Of a stretch of DNA of 64,000 nucleotides, positions 56,159 through 64,000 are shown one piece after another. The notes under the pieces are model-generated. The model was not told where the DNA came from and made no database searches. It saw nothing but the letters and a program-made list of their open reading frames with translations. This DNA comes from Victivallis sp. Marseille-Q1083 (GTDB lineage: Bacteria > Verrucomicrobiota > Lentisphaeria > Victivallales > Victivallaceae), in NCBI RefSeq assembly GCF_903645315.1, contig NZ_CAHJXL010000002.1, positions 637,480 to 701,479 of the forward strand. The letters run 5' to 3'. The position numbers and the translations under genes are program-made. The first letter of the stretch is position 1. Every line of letters starts with the position of its first letter.

Positions 56159-56258
56159 CCTGAATATTGCGTAAATTTTCAAAAACAAAGAGGCAGATTC
56201 TCGACTAATGTATTATATTGTAATATTTTACGTGACAATATAACGCCGAGGTCTGCCA

Positions 56259-56724
56259 ATGACAAAATGTAATGTTTCGATTCCGGTCTTTCAAGGTCCG
56301 AAAAGCAGAAAAATTGAATTCAATTTCGCCGGTGGAGATATCAGCAGTGACGGCGGGTTGCTTTTTGTGAAAGAATTCGACCGCAAACCCGGTTTGACCC
56401 GGCGCGCCGGTAACCTGCTGGATTCTTTTGATATTCGACAGCCCGGAAAAGTTGAACATTCCTATCTGAGCATGCTTCGTCAACGAGTTTTTGGTTTGGT
56501 TGCCGGCCATGAAGATCTCAATGACCATCATGAATTGCGAACTGATCCGCTGATTCAAACTGTTGTCGGTCGTGATCGTCAACTCGCCACTCCAAGCACT
56601 TTATGTCGATTCGAAAATGGAATCGATCGTCGTGCTTGCGTAGATTTGAGCCGATTGTTTGTCGAATTCTTTATCGAAAGTTTCTCCACGCCGCCTCGAG
56701 AATTGATTCTTGATTTCGATGCTA
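56259..56724 (+). pseudogene. IS1380 transposase, N-terminal part (copy D)
   Basis: The first 155 residues of the transposase, up to ILDFDA, where IS630 copy 3 is inserted. Nearly identical to copy A, with KPGLTRR in place of KLGLTRR. Confidence 0.85.
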
Positions 56725-57836
56725 TTGTACCGGCAACTAACTAACTTGCATATAAAACAGTCTTGGAATGGAATAATTTCTTGATTCGTTCCGGTTGTTC
56801 AGCTATCATTTCCATATGTTGCTTGGCATGTTCGGTTATTTTTCCTTTGGCGCGTCCCAAGGGCTTGTTGTTCAGATTTGATTTCAAGTCGCGGTTGAGA
56901 TATTCATCCGGGTTCAGGTCGGGACTGTAGCTCGGCAAGAAAAATAACTTGATGAAAGCCGCGTTTTCCTGCAGAAAGCCAGTCAACGTTTTGCTGTGGT
57001 GAACCCGCAGGTTATCCAGAATCAAATACACTTTCCGCTCATTTTGACGAATCAGACGTTCCATGAATTGGATCAGGAGTTGAGCCGTCATCGTTTCGCT
57101 GTAAAACATGAAATGAGTTTTCCCCTGGTTGGTAATCGCGCTGATCATATTAACTTTTTCGCGTACCGGATTGACTGCTTGCACCGGAGTGTTGCCTTTC
57201 GGCGCATAACTGCGGCCCTTGGCCTCGTCATTGCGAATTCCTGTTTCATCCCCCCAAAAGATATCCGCGTCTTCTGATTTTGCCAGCTTTTTGATTCGGG
57301 GATACTCCTCAATCAGCCATTTTTGAACGTGCGCCTCATTGCGCTGATAAGCTTTCTTAACTGGTTTTTGCGGCGTAAATCCCCAGCGTTTCAAGTACTC
57401 CCCCATGGTTCGGACTGGTATTTCGATTCCAAACGAAATCTTGATGTGCAACCGTACCGCCTGACGAGTCCAGAGCGCAAATGGCAATCTTAACTGATCC
57501 GGACAATGATCGACCAAATCTTTCCGTATCTTACTCTCTTCATGCGGAAGCAGACGGCGTCCAAAGCCGACTGGACGACCGCATTTCTTTACTTTCAAAG
57601 CAGACAAGCCGCTTTTTTTCCACTTGCTTATCCACTTGCCCACCGTGTTGCGGTGCGCTCCGACGATTTTTCCGATTTCTGTACAATTATTACATTTGCC
57701 GCTTTGATACAATCTCACGGCCTGCTTGCGCCGCTCTTCAAGAGCGACCTTATCGAGTTTTCGGGCATCTTGAGTTTCCATGATGATAATATACACCATC
57801 AAGCAAATATTGCACGTATGTTAATTGCCGAATCTA
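56725..57836 (-). mobile_element. IS630-family element, copy 3
   Basis: 1,112 bp between TA at 56723-56724 and 57837-57838. It interrupts IS1380 copy D. Confidence 0.92.
56741..57799 (-). CDS. IS630-family transposase (copy 3)
   Basis: Intact 352 residues with the DDE motifs of copy 1. It carries Arg in DQLRLP and Thr in GNTPVQ. Confidence 0.9.
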   Translation of the reverse strand: MVYIIIMETQDARKLDKVALEERRKQAVRLYQSGKCNNCTEIGKIVGAHRNTVGKWISKWKKSGLSALKVKKCGRPVGFGRRLLPHEESKIRKDLVDHCPDQLRLPFALWTRQAVRLHIKISFGIEIPVRTMGEYLKRWGFTPQKPVKKAYQRNEAHVQKWLIEEYPRIKKLAKSEDADIFWGDETGIRNDEAKGRSYAPKGNTPVQAVNPVREKVNMISAITNQGKTHFMFYSETMTAQLLIQFMERLIRQNERKVYLILDNLRVHHSKTLTGFLQENAAFIKLFFLPSYSPDLNPDEYLNRDLKSNLNNKPLGRAKGKITEHAKQHMEMIAEQPERIKKLFHSKTVLYAS

Positions 57837-57838
57837 TA

Positions 57839-58001
57839 ACACCCATAATATAATTTCTGAACCATTTTTTATTCCTTCGTGGATTCAATACCCCCTTGCT
57901 CTGCATCGGGGATAGTTTGACCTGAAGCAAAAATTTTATTATCTCCGGTAATACATATTTGATATAGTTATATGGATATTCATCGCGATTAGCCTGAATA
58001 T
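57839..58001. other. Short segment trapped between two IS630 copies
   Basis: About 163 bp of AT-rich sequence. On the minus strand one frame is open throughout (about 50 codons, including DEYPYNYIKYVLPEIIKFLL), so it may be a fragment of an unknown gene. Its last bases, AGCCTGAATATT, match an IS1380 tip, so IS630 copy 4 landed in or beside another IS1380 end. Confidence 0.5.
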
Positions 58002-58003
58002 TA

Positions 58004-59115
58004 TTGTGCCGGCAACTAACTAACTTGCATATAAAACAGTCTTGGAATGGAATAATTTCTTGATTCGTTCCGGTTGTTCAGCTATCATTTCCATATGTTG
58101 CTTGGCATGTTCGGTTATTTTGCCTTTGGCGCACCCCAAGGGCTTGTTGCTCAGATTTGATTTCAAGTCACGGTTGAGATATTCATCCGGGTTCAGGTCG
58201 GGACTGTAGCTCGGCAAGAAAAATAACTTGATGAAAGCTGCGTTTTCCTGCAGAAAACCAGTCAACGTTTTGCTGTGGTGAACCCGCAGGTTATCCAGAA
58301 TCAAATACACTTTCCGTTCATTTTGACGAATCAGACGTTCCATGAATTGAATCAGGAGTTGAGCCGTCATCGTTTCGCTGTAAAACATGAAATGAGTTTT
58401 CCCCTGGTTGGTAATCGCGCTGATCATATTAACTTTTTCGCGTACCGGATTGACTGCTTGCACCGGGGGGTTGCCTTTCGGCGCATAACTGCGGCCCTTG
58501 GCCTCGTCATTGCGAATTCCTGTTTCATCCCCCCAAAAGATATCCGCATCTTCTGATTTTGCCAGCTTTTTGATTCGGGGATACTCCTCAATCAGCCATT
58601 TTTGAACGTGCGCCTCATTGCGCTGATAAGCTTTCTTAACTGGTTTTTGCGGCGTAAATCCCCAGCGTTTCAAGTACTCCCCCATGGTTCGGACTGGTAT
58701 TTCGATTCCAAAGGAAATTTTGATGTGCAACCGTACCGCCTGACGAGTCCAGAGCGCAAATGGCAATCTTAACTGATCCGGACAATGATCAACCAAATCT
58801 TTCCGTATCTTACTCTCTTCATGCGGAAGCAGACGGCGTCCAAAGCCGACTGGACGACCACATTTCTTTACTTTCAAAGCACGCAAGCCGCTTTTTTTCC
58901 ACCTGCTTATCCACTTGCCCACCGTGTTGCGGTGCGCTCCAACGATTTTTCCGATTTCTGTACAATTATTACATTTGCCGCTTTGATACAATCTCACGGC
59001 CTGCTTGCGCCGCTCTTCAAGAGCGACCTTATCGAGTTTTCGTGCATCTTGAGTTTCCATGATGATAATATACACCATCAAGCAAATATTGCACGTATGT
59101 TAATTGCCGAATCTA
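58004..59115 (-). mobile_element. IS630-family element, copy 4
   Basis: 1,112 bp between TA at 58002-58003 and 59116-59117. The tip reads TTGTGCCGG in place of TTGTACCGG; this is the most diverged of the four copies. Confidence 0.92.
58020..59078 (-). CDS. IS630-family transposase (copy 4)
   Basis: Intact 352 residues. Differences from copy 1 include ISRWKKSGLRAL, LSNKPLGCAKG, Arg in DQLRLP and Pro in GNPPVQ. Catalytic motifs are unchanged. Confidence 0.9.
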   Translation of the reverse strand: MVYIIIMETQDARKLDKVALEERRKQAVRLYQSGKCNNCTEIGKIVGAHRNTVGKWISRWKKSGLRALKVKKCGRPVGFGRRLLPHEESKIRKDLVDHCPDQLRLPFALWTRQAVRLHIKISFGIEIPVRTMGEYLKRWGFTPQKPVKKAYQRNEAHVQKWLIEEYPRIKKLAKSEDADIFWGDETGIRNDEAKGRSYAPKGNPPVQAVNPVREKVNMISAITNQGKTHFMFYSETMTAQLLIQFMERLIRQNERKVYLILDNLRVHHSKTLTGFLQENAAFIKLFFLPSYSPDLNPDEYLNRDLKSNLSNKPLGCAKGKITEHAKQHMEMIAEQPERIKKLFHSKTVLYAS

Positions 59116-59117
59116 TA

Positions 59118-59974
59118 CCGATGACCTCACTTACGGGATGCAGGAAAATCGCTTTTTTCATGGCTATTATGACCACTATTGCTTTTTGCCGTTGTATGTT
59201 TTCTGCGGGGATCAATTACTTGTGGCTTATTTGCGTCCATCAAAAATTGATGCGGCCAAGCATGCCTGGGCGATTCTCTCGCTACTGGTAAAGCGCTTTC
59301 GGCAGAAATGGCCGAAGGTTAAGATTATTTTCCGGGGAGACAGTGGCTTTTGCCGGCAGAAAATGCTGAACTGGTGTGATAAAAATGAGGTCAAATATAT
59401 TGTCGGATTGGCGAAAAATCCACGTTTGCTGGAATTATCAAAAGATCTTCAAGTGAAAGCGGAAGCACTTTACAACGAAACACATGAAAAAGCAAAACTG
59501 TTTACTCAGTTCGAATATGCGGCAGGAACTTGGAAATATCCGCGCCGGGTGATTGCCAAAGCGGAATTCAACTCCCCCGGACCGAATAATCGTTTTATCG
59601 TCACCAATCTTGATGATGATGGACAATATCTTTATGAAAAAGTTTATTGCGCCCGAGGTGAGATGGAAAACAGGATCAAGGAACAGCAGCTGGATCTTTT
59701 CGCTGATCGGACAAGCTGCCATGACTTTGCGGCAAATCAATTCCGGCTTCTGCTTTCAAGTTTGGCTTATATTCTCATGGAACGGTTTCGGGCATTGTTG
59801 TTGACAGGAACTCAATTTGCCGAGGCTACCTGCGGCAGCATTCGCTTATACCTGGTGAAAATCGGTGCCATTATTCGGCGGAATACCAGAAAAATTTATG
59901 TTGCTCTTTCAAGTGCTTGTCCAAATCAGGAACTCCTCCGCTTGATCGCTGCGAAAATCATCGCTTGGGAATAA
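59118..59974 (+). pseudogene. IS1380 transposase, C-terminal part (copy D)
   Basis: Continues from DDLTYGMQENRFFHG through IIFRGDSGFCR to the normal end LIAAKIIAWE. An internal ATG at 59138 could give a 278-residue fragment without the first catalytic Asp. Confidence 0.85.
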
Positions 59975-60136
59975 AACCTTGGAGAGCTGTCCCCGGCTCG
60001 CCGAACAACAACGGGGGAAAGGGGGAATATGCTCAATTTGCAAAAAAACGACAATATCCGACTCTGAAAATAAAAACTTCCGAATCTTCTGAACATTTCT
60101 CGACGATTCGAAAGTTTCATGCAACATTCAGGTTAA

Positions 60137-60381
60137 AGCTGCTGCGGCAGGAGATTACCGCCATCGAGGCAAACAAAATAGACCAAAACTGCATCGAGTG
60201 GCATTGCCGTGACTTCGGCAAACTGTGGGAAAAAATCCCAAGAGTTGAGCAAGTAAAAGTGATTGACCTGATGATAGAAAGTTTGATATTCGATGCCGCC
60301 AAAGGGACAATCAAAATCAACTACCGCGACCACGGCATCAACGCCGTCTACGATTATGTAACCTACAAAATGGAGCGATAA
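60137..60381 (+). pseudogene. Serine-recombinase C-terminal fragment
   Basis: The frame enters directly from the IS1380 end (TTAA flank) and runs to a stop at 60381, giving about 80 residues: LLRQEITAIEANKIDQN, FGKLWEKIPRVEQVKVIDLM, then IKINYRDHGINAVYDYV. This matches the C-terminal end of large serine recombinases, after the zinc-ribbon and coiled coil, where ...LWE.L...E...I...LIE...V typically precedes ...I.I.YR..GI. The catalytic domain is missing, so the protein is inactive. The companion HTH gene follows at once. Confidence 0.65.
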
Positions 60382-60390
60382 AAATGGCTT

Positions 60391-60783
60391 ATGAAGTGGA
60401 AAAAAGAGTTCATACTGGGCAATGGCAAACCATTCCGGCGGCATACGCCACAGTTGCAGGGACAGGGCAAAGTACCGCATATCAGCAAACTGCTGGCGCT
60501 GGCTCTGCGTTACGACCGGCTGTTGCGTGAGCGGCAGATTCCGAATGTGTCAACCTTGCATCATATCGCCGGGGTAACCAAGCCCCGGATGACCCAAATC
60601 ATGAACTTGGTGAACCTCGCCCCGGACATTCAAGCGGAGGTGCTGACCTTGCCGAACATCTGCCAAAGCCGCGGCTTCTTCACCGAGCGCAAACTCCGTC
60701 CCATCGCCCGCGAACCCGACTGGTCAAAGCAACGGATGATGTGGATGATTTTGAGCAAACCTACCGCATCGGCGTGTAATTGA
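60391..60783 (+). CDS. Recombinase-associated HTH protein
   Basis: 130 residues. The region KVPHISKLLALALRYDRLLRE, then LHHIAGVTKPRMTQIMNLVN and LAPDIQAEVLTLP, is the conserved helix-turn-helix block of small proteins found directly downstream of large serine recombinases in many PVC and proteobacterial genomes. It starts 9 nt after the recombinase stop, with GGAG 14 nt upstream. Probably DNA-binding; its role in recombination is not established. The 3' end overlaps the convergent gene at 60761 by 23 bp. Confidence 0.75.
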   Translation: MKWKKEFILGNGKPFRRHTPQLQGQGKVPHISKLLALALRYDRLLRERQIPNVSTLHHIAGVTKPRMTQIMNLVNLAPDIQAEVLTLPNICQSRGFFTERKLRPIAREPDWSKQRMMWMILSKPTASACN

Positions 60784-61111
60784 CAGCGGCATCCTCGTTG
60801 GTGGCTTCGAGCTTGAAGATCACCGGGCGCAAGCCGTCATTGCAACTGCAAATCGCCACACCGGGTTTTAGAATCCAGTCGCCATGATAGAATAACTCAT
60901 TGCCGCCGCCGTGCGCCAGGGCGAAAACATACTGGTAAATCGCTTTCCACGCCTCGTCGCAGAAACCTTCCGGCTTGGCGTAGTCGGCGTAAAAGATCAT
61001 TCCAACTTTCAACATCGGGCACGGCCCCAGGTTTTCCGACCCGTATTCCGCGGCAAGCTCTTGATCCAACGTGGTTTTCAAAACGGTGATTTTGACTTTC
61101 TTCATGATCAT
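60761..61111 (-). CDS. TIGR04076 family protein
   Basis: 116 residues (or 114 from the internal ATG at 61105). It matches the family pattern KVKITVLKTT at the start, GPCPMLKVGMIFYADY, KPEGFCDEAWKAIYQYVFAL with GGG following, and CSCNDGLRPVIFKLEA. The Cys residues (GPC, GFC, CSC) are typical and may bind metal; no biochemical function is known. The ATG overlaps the stop of the GNAT gene, so the two form a coupled pair. Confidence 0.85.
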   Translation of the reverse strand: MIMKKVKITVLKTTLDQELAAEYGSENLGPCPMLKVGMIFYADYAKPEGFCDEAWKAIYQYVFALAHGGGNELFYHGDWILKPGVAICSCNDGLRPVIFKLEATNEDAAVNYTPMR

Positions 61112-61554
61112 ACCTCTTTGATTTTTAGGTGCAAAATCGGAAATGGATTGCCTTGTCCGTCAAGTTCGGAGCGGCCGATCACCTCAAAGCCGCAGTGCTC
61201 GTAGAAGCCTCTGGCCTGCAGATTTTGCTCGTTGACATCAATGTATTGAAGATGATGTTGGGTCAATCCATGCTGAAGCATCTTGCGCCCGAGGCCGCAC
61301 CCGAAACTCGCCGGAGCGAGAAACAACATTTCAAGTTTGTCGCCGTCAATGCCCATGAATCCGGCGATTTTCTCTCCGTCAAAGGCTAGATAAAGGTGCG
61401 GGATTCCCTGCAATCCCATCGTCACCAAAGGGCGCAATCCAACGATTTGCTCTTCCGTTAAAAAGTAGTGCGTCGCCCGCACCGAGGCTTCCCAAACTTG
61501 CAACAGCGCGTCTAAATACAGATCGCGCGGCTGATTTATTGCAATAATATTCAT
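61108..61554 (-). CDS. GNAT-family N-acetyltransferase
   Basis: 148 residues with the GNAT fold: beta strands PHLYLAFDGEKIAGFMGID and KLEMLFLAP, the acetyl-CoA loop ASFGCGLGRKMLQHG (Q/RxxGxG/A-like), YIDVNEQNLQARGFYEHCGF and FEVIGRSELDGQGNPFP. It most resembles YjaB-type acetyltransferases; the acceptor is unknown. IS1380 copy E lies 12 bp upstream of its ATG and may have displaced the promoter. Confidence 0.88.
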   Translation of the reverse strand: MNIIAINQPRDLYLDALLQVWEASVRATHYFLTEEQIVGLRPLVTMGLQGIPHLYLAFDGEKIAGFMGIDGDKLEMLFLAPASFGCGLGRKMLQHGLTQHHLQYIDVNEQNLQARGFYEHCGFEVIGRSELDGQGNPFPILHLKIKEV

Positions 61555-61565
61555 AATGTTCCTAA

Positions 61566-61957
61566 CCTGAATATTGCGTAAATTTTCAAAAACAAAGAGG
61601 CAGATTATCGACTAACGTATTATATTGTAATATCTTACATCACAATATAATGCCGAGGTCTGCCAATGACAAAATGTAATGTTTCGATTCCGTTCTTTCA
61701 AGGTCCGAAAAGCAGAAAAATTGAATTCAATTTCGCCGGTGGAGATATCAGCAGTGACGGCGGGTTGCTTTTCGTGAAAGAATTCGACCGCAAACTCGGT
61801 TTGACCCGGCGCGCCGGTAAACTGCTGGATTCTTTTGATATTCGACAGCCCGGAAAAGTTGAACATTCCTATCTGAGCATGCTTCGTCAACGAGTTTTTG
61901 GTTTGGTTGCCGGCCATGAAGATCTCAATGACCATCATGAATTGCGAAATGATCCGT
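61566..61957 (+). mobile_element. IS1380 remnant (copy E, 5' end)
   Basis: Begins CCTGAATATTGCGTAAA after CTAA (61562-61565) and includes the first 97 codons of transposase (from 61666, SIPFFQG type as in copy B). It ends abruptly at GATCCG, followed by TTAACCTCAATACTG, which itself looks like a diverged IS1380 tip. Confidence 0.85.
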
Positions 61958-61971
61958 TAACCTCAATACTG

Positions 61972-62263
61972 CTTACTTTAATCAATAAAGCATTCATGCG
62001 GAGCCGTCTTGGATGAAAAATCCTGCTTGATGTTCCATCCTTTGATTTTGCGTTTTACTGCCCGTTCTCGTGTAATCCCGCGAGAAGAACAGGCAGTTGT
62101 TGCCGCAATTTCCTGAATGATTGCTTCGCGAATATACTCAATTTCCTGTGGTTTGAGGGGGAAAATGAGCAGCAGTGATTTTTCTGCACAGAATTCGTAC
62201 CGCATTGATAAAGGAAAGCCGGTCTGGATCGACCTTATTTTTCCGTGCGGCTTGATGTATTAA
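61972..62263 (-). pseudogene. C-terminal remnant of a different IS4-type transposase
   Basis: The minus-strand reading KVDPDRLSFINAV (62138-62263 frame) matches the DPDRLSFTRALR motif near the C-terminus of a large IS4 subgroup. After a frame change come LKPQEIEYIREAIIQEI and GITRERAVKRKIKGW, matching its P.RVVKRK...W ending. It is truncated at its 5' side by IS1380 copy F and unrelated to the IS4 copies at 34755 and 63030. Confidence 0.55.
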
Positions 62264-63029
62264 CCTGAATATTGCATGAAACTTTCGAATCGTCGAGAAA
62301 TGTTCAGAAGATTCGGAAGTTTTTATTTTCAGAGTCGGATATTGTCGTTTTTTTGCAAATTGAGCATATTCCCCCTTTCCCCCGTTGTTGTTCGGCGAGC
62401 CGGGGACAGCTCTCCAAGGTTTTATTCCCAAGCGATGATTTTCGCAGCGATCAAGCGGAGGAGTTCCTGATTTGGACAAGCACTTGAAAGAGCAACATAA
62501 ATTTTTCTGGTATTCCGCCGAATAATGGCACCGATTTTCACCAGGTATAAGCGAATGCTGCCGCAGGTAGCCTCGGCAAATTGAGTTCCTGTCAACAACA
62601 ATGCCCGAAACCGTTCCATGAGAATATAAGCCAAACTTGAAAGCAGAAGCCGGAATTGATTTGCCGCAAAGTCATGGCAGCTTGTCCGATCAGCGAAAAG
62701 ATCCAGCTGCTGTTCCTTGATCCTGTTTTCCATCTCACCTCGGGCGCAATAAACTTTTTCATAAAGATATTGTCCATCATCATCAAGATTGGTGACGATA
62801 AAACGATTATTCGGTCCGGGGGAGTTGAATTCCGCTTTGGCAATCACCCGGCGCGGATATTTCCAAGTTCCTGCCGCATATTCGAACTGAGTAAACAGTT
62901 TTGCTTTTTCATGTGTTTCGTTGTAAAGTGCTTCCGCTTTCACTTGAAGATCTTTTGATAATTCCAGCAAACGTGGATTTTTCGCCAATCCGACAATATA
63001 TTTGACCTCATTTTTATCACACCAGTTCA
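62264..63029 (-). mobile_element. IS1380 remnant (copy F, 3' half)
   Basis: Starts CCTGAATATTGCATGAAA after TTAA (62260-62263) and carries the last 202 codons of transposase (63030-62422, starting NWCDKNEVKYIVG). It is cut by IS4 copy 2 after CCAGTT. The catalytic first half is absent here. Confidence 0.88.
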
Positions 63030-64000
63030 CACGCCTGTCCTAACAAACTTTTGAAAGGGTGAAAAAAGTGGAGCCAACTTGTCCGTAATAGTATATTACG
63101 GTTGCCTAAACCACAAGGAGGCTCCGTAATGAAGAATACATCAGTCAGTCTTTTTCGTCAAGTGTTGGATTTGATACCGAAGCGAGAATTTGAAGAAATA
63201 GTCATGAAACACAATGGAGACAAGCGAAAACAGTCCTTTGACAGTTGGGCACATTTTGTGTCGATGATCTTCTGCCAGTTGGCGCAGGCCAATAGTCTGC
63301 GAGAGATTTGCGGAGGTTTGAAAACCTGTGGAGGCAAATTGAATCATCTTGGAGTGGAATCCGCTCCAACCAAATCCAACTTGTCGTACGCCAATGCCCA
63401 TCGCTCTCCGAAAATGTTCGGCGATATTTTCCATATGCTTCTGGGACACTGCCATGCAATTGCGCCACGGCATGAGTTTTCGTTTCCCAAGAAACTTTAC
63501 AGTCTCGACGCAACGCTGATTGAGCTTTGCGTTAAAGTTTTTCCATGGGCAACCTATCGGCAAACCAAAGGGGCAATCAAGCTCAATATGCTGTTGGATC
63601 ACGATGGTCATCTTCCCGTGTTCGTTGATTTCACCAATGGAGATGTTCATGAGGTAAACAGCGCCAGACGAATGGAACTCCCGCGTGACAGCATGGTGGT
63701 TTGTGATCGCGGATACGTTGATTTTTCCATGCTGTATAAATGGAATCTCTCCGGTGTGGATTTTGTCACGCGCCTCAAGACCAATACGACCTACGACATC
63801 CCGGAATACGATGTCAAGCAATATCCCGGAACCGTTTTGAGCGATGAAGTCATTTTTCTGCGTGGTTCGCAAGACAAATATCCGGAACGTCTCCGCAAAG
63901 TGGTCGTCTGCGATGTGGAAAACCATCGGACATTGACCTTGCTAACCAACAATTTTGAGCTGGACGCACAAACGATCGGCGACATCTATAAGGCTCGCTG
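63030..64000 (+). mobile_element. IS4-family element, copy 2 (right end outside window)
   Basis: Begins CACGCCTGTCCTAACAAAC and is identical, as far as read, to copy 1 in the opposite orientation. It truncates IS1380 copy F. Confidence 0.88.
63129..64000 (+). CDS. IS4-family transposase (copy 2, partial at window end)
   Basis: Starts at ATG 63129, 8 nt after AAGGAGG. The first 290 residues match copy 1 and include YSLDATLIELC and MVVCDRGYVDF; the YREK-like Glu region lies beyond the window. Confidence 0.9.
   Translation, partial: MKNTSVSLFRQVLDLIPKREFEEIVMKHNGDKRKQSFDSWAHFVSMIFCQLAQANSLREICGGLKTCGGKLNHLGVESAPTKSNLSYANAHRSPKMFGDIFHMLLGHCHAIAPRHEFSFPKKLYSLDATLIELCVKVFPWATYRQTKGAIKLNMLLDHDGHLPVFVDFTNGDVHEVNSARRMELPRDSMVVCDRGYVDFSMLYKWNLSGVDFVTRLKTNTTYDIPEYDVKQYPGTVLSDEVIFLRGSQDKYPERLRKVVVCDVENHRTLTLLTNNFELDAQTIGDIYKAR

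Larger units (their letters stand above)
56159..60132 (+). mobile_element. IS1380 copy D carrying a two-IS630 insert
   Basis: The 5' part (56159-56724) and 3' part (59118-60132) add up to exactly 1,581 bp, the full element length. Between them lie IS630 copies 3 and 4 with 163-165 bp of other sequence, bounded by TA (56723-56724 and 59116-59117). The outer flanks are CTAG on the left and TTAA on the right, so the two ends do not belong to one insertion event. Confidence 0.85.

Overview
The window looks like chromosome of a Lentisphaerota/Victivallis-like member of the PVC bacteria. This is inferred from content, not from a marker gene. The signs are solitary prepilin-like proteins with the [16 protein letters not shown] start, LacI- and GntR-type regulators beside secreted glycoside hydrolases, a DUF4838 protein, chlamydial-Pmp-like GGAI repeats, and a giant DUF4347 surface protein. 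No rRNA, tRNA or CRISPR array was seen.

Region 1 (1-20,300, GC-rich): the 5' part of a membrane protein gene, a frameshifted LacI-type regulator, then a plus-strand block of five linked genes. These are a TolC-like outer-membrane lipoprotein, a giant repetitive exoprotein of about 4,000 residues (split here by two single-base frameshifts), an HlyD-like adaptor, a GAF-like/TM/HlyD fusion, and a PqqD-like/M50 peptidase/HlyD fusion. They abut or overlap. This looks like a dedicated export system and its substrate, but no ABC or RND energising subunit is present. It is the best candidate here for an undescribed system.

Region 2 (20,300-36,120): an insertion-sequence graveyard over a minus-strand array of six paralogous secreted proteins with lamin-tail-like and FN3-like domains, apparently three tandem gene pairs. 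Two of the broken genes can be rebuilt exactly, in frame, by removing IS630 and IS1380 copies and one target duplication each. Others carry deletions or frameshifts.

Region 3 (36,120-54,070, GC-rich): a carbohydrate-utilisation region. It has a GH3 beta-glucosidase, prepilin-like genes, a GntR-type and a LacI-type sugar-sensing regulator with clear promoters, three related TIM-barrel glycosidase-like proteins, a uroporphyrinogen-decarboxylase-family protein and a DUF4838 protein.

Region 4 (54,075-64,000): an AT-rich island with two tiny ORFs and a radical SAM peptide maturase cut by IS1380. It is followed by nested IS1380/IS630 elements, a serine-recombinase remnant with its companion HTH gene, a GNAT/TIGR04076 gene pair, more IS1380 and IS4 debris, and a second IS4 copy running off the end.

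Several genes outside the IS area carry single-base frameshifts (LacI-type gene, giant exoprotein twice). Real decay and sequencing error cannot be told apart from sequence alone.
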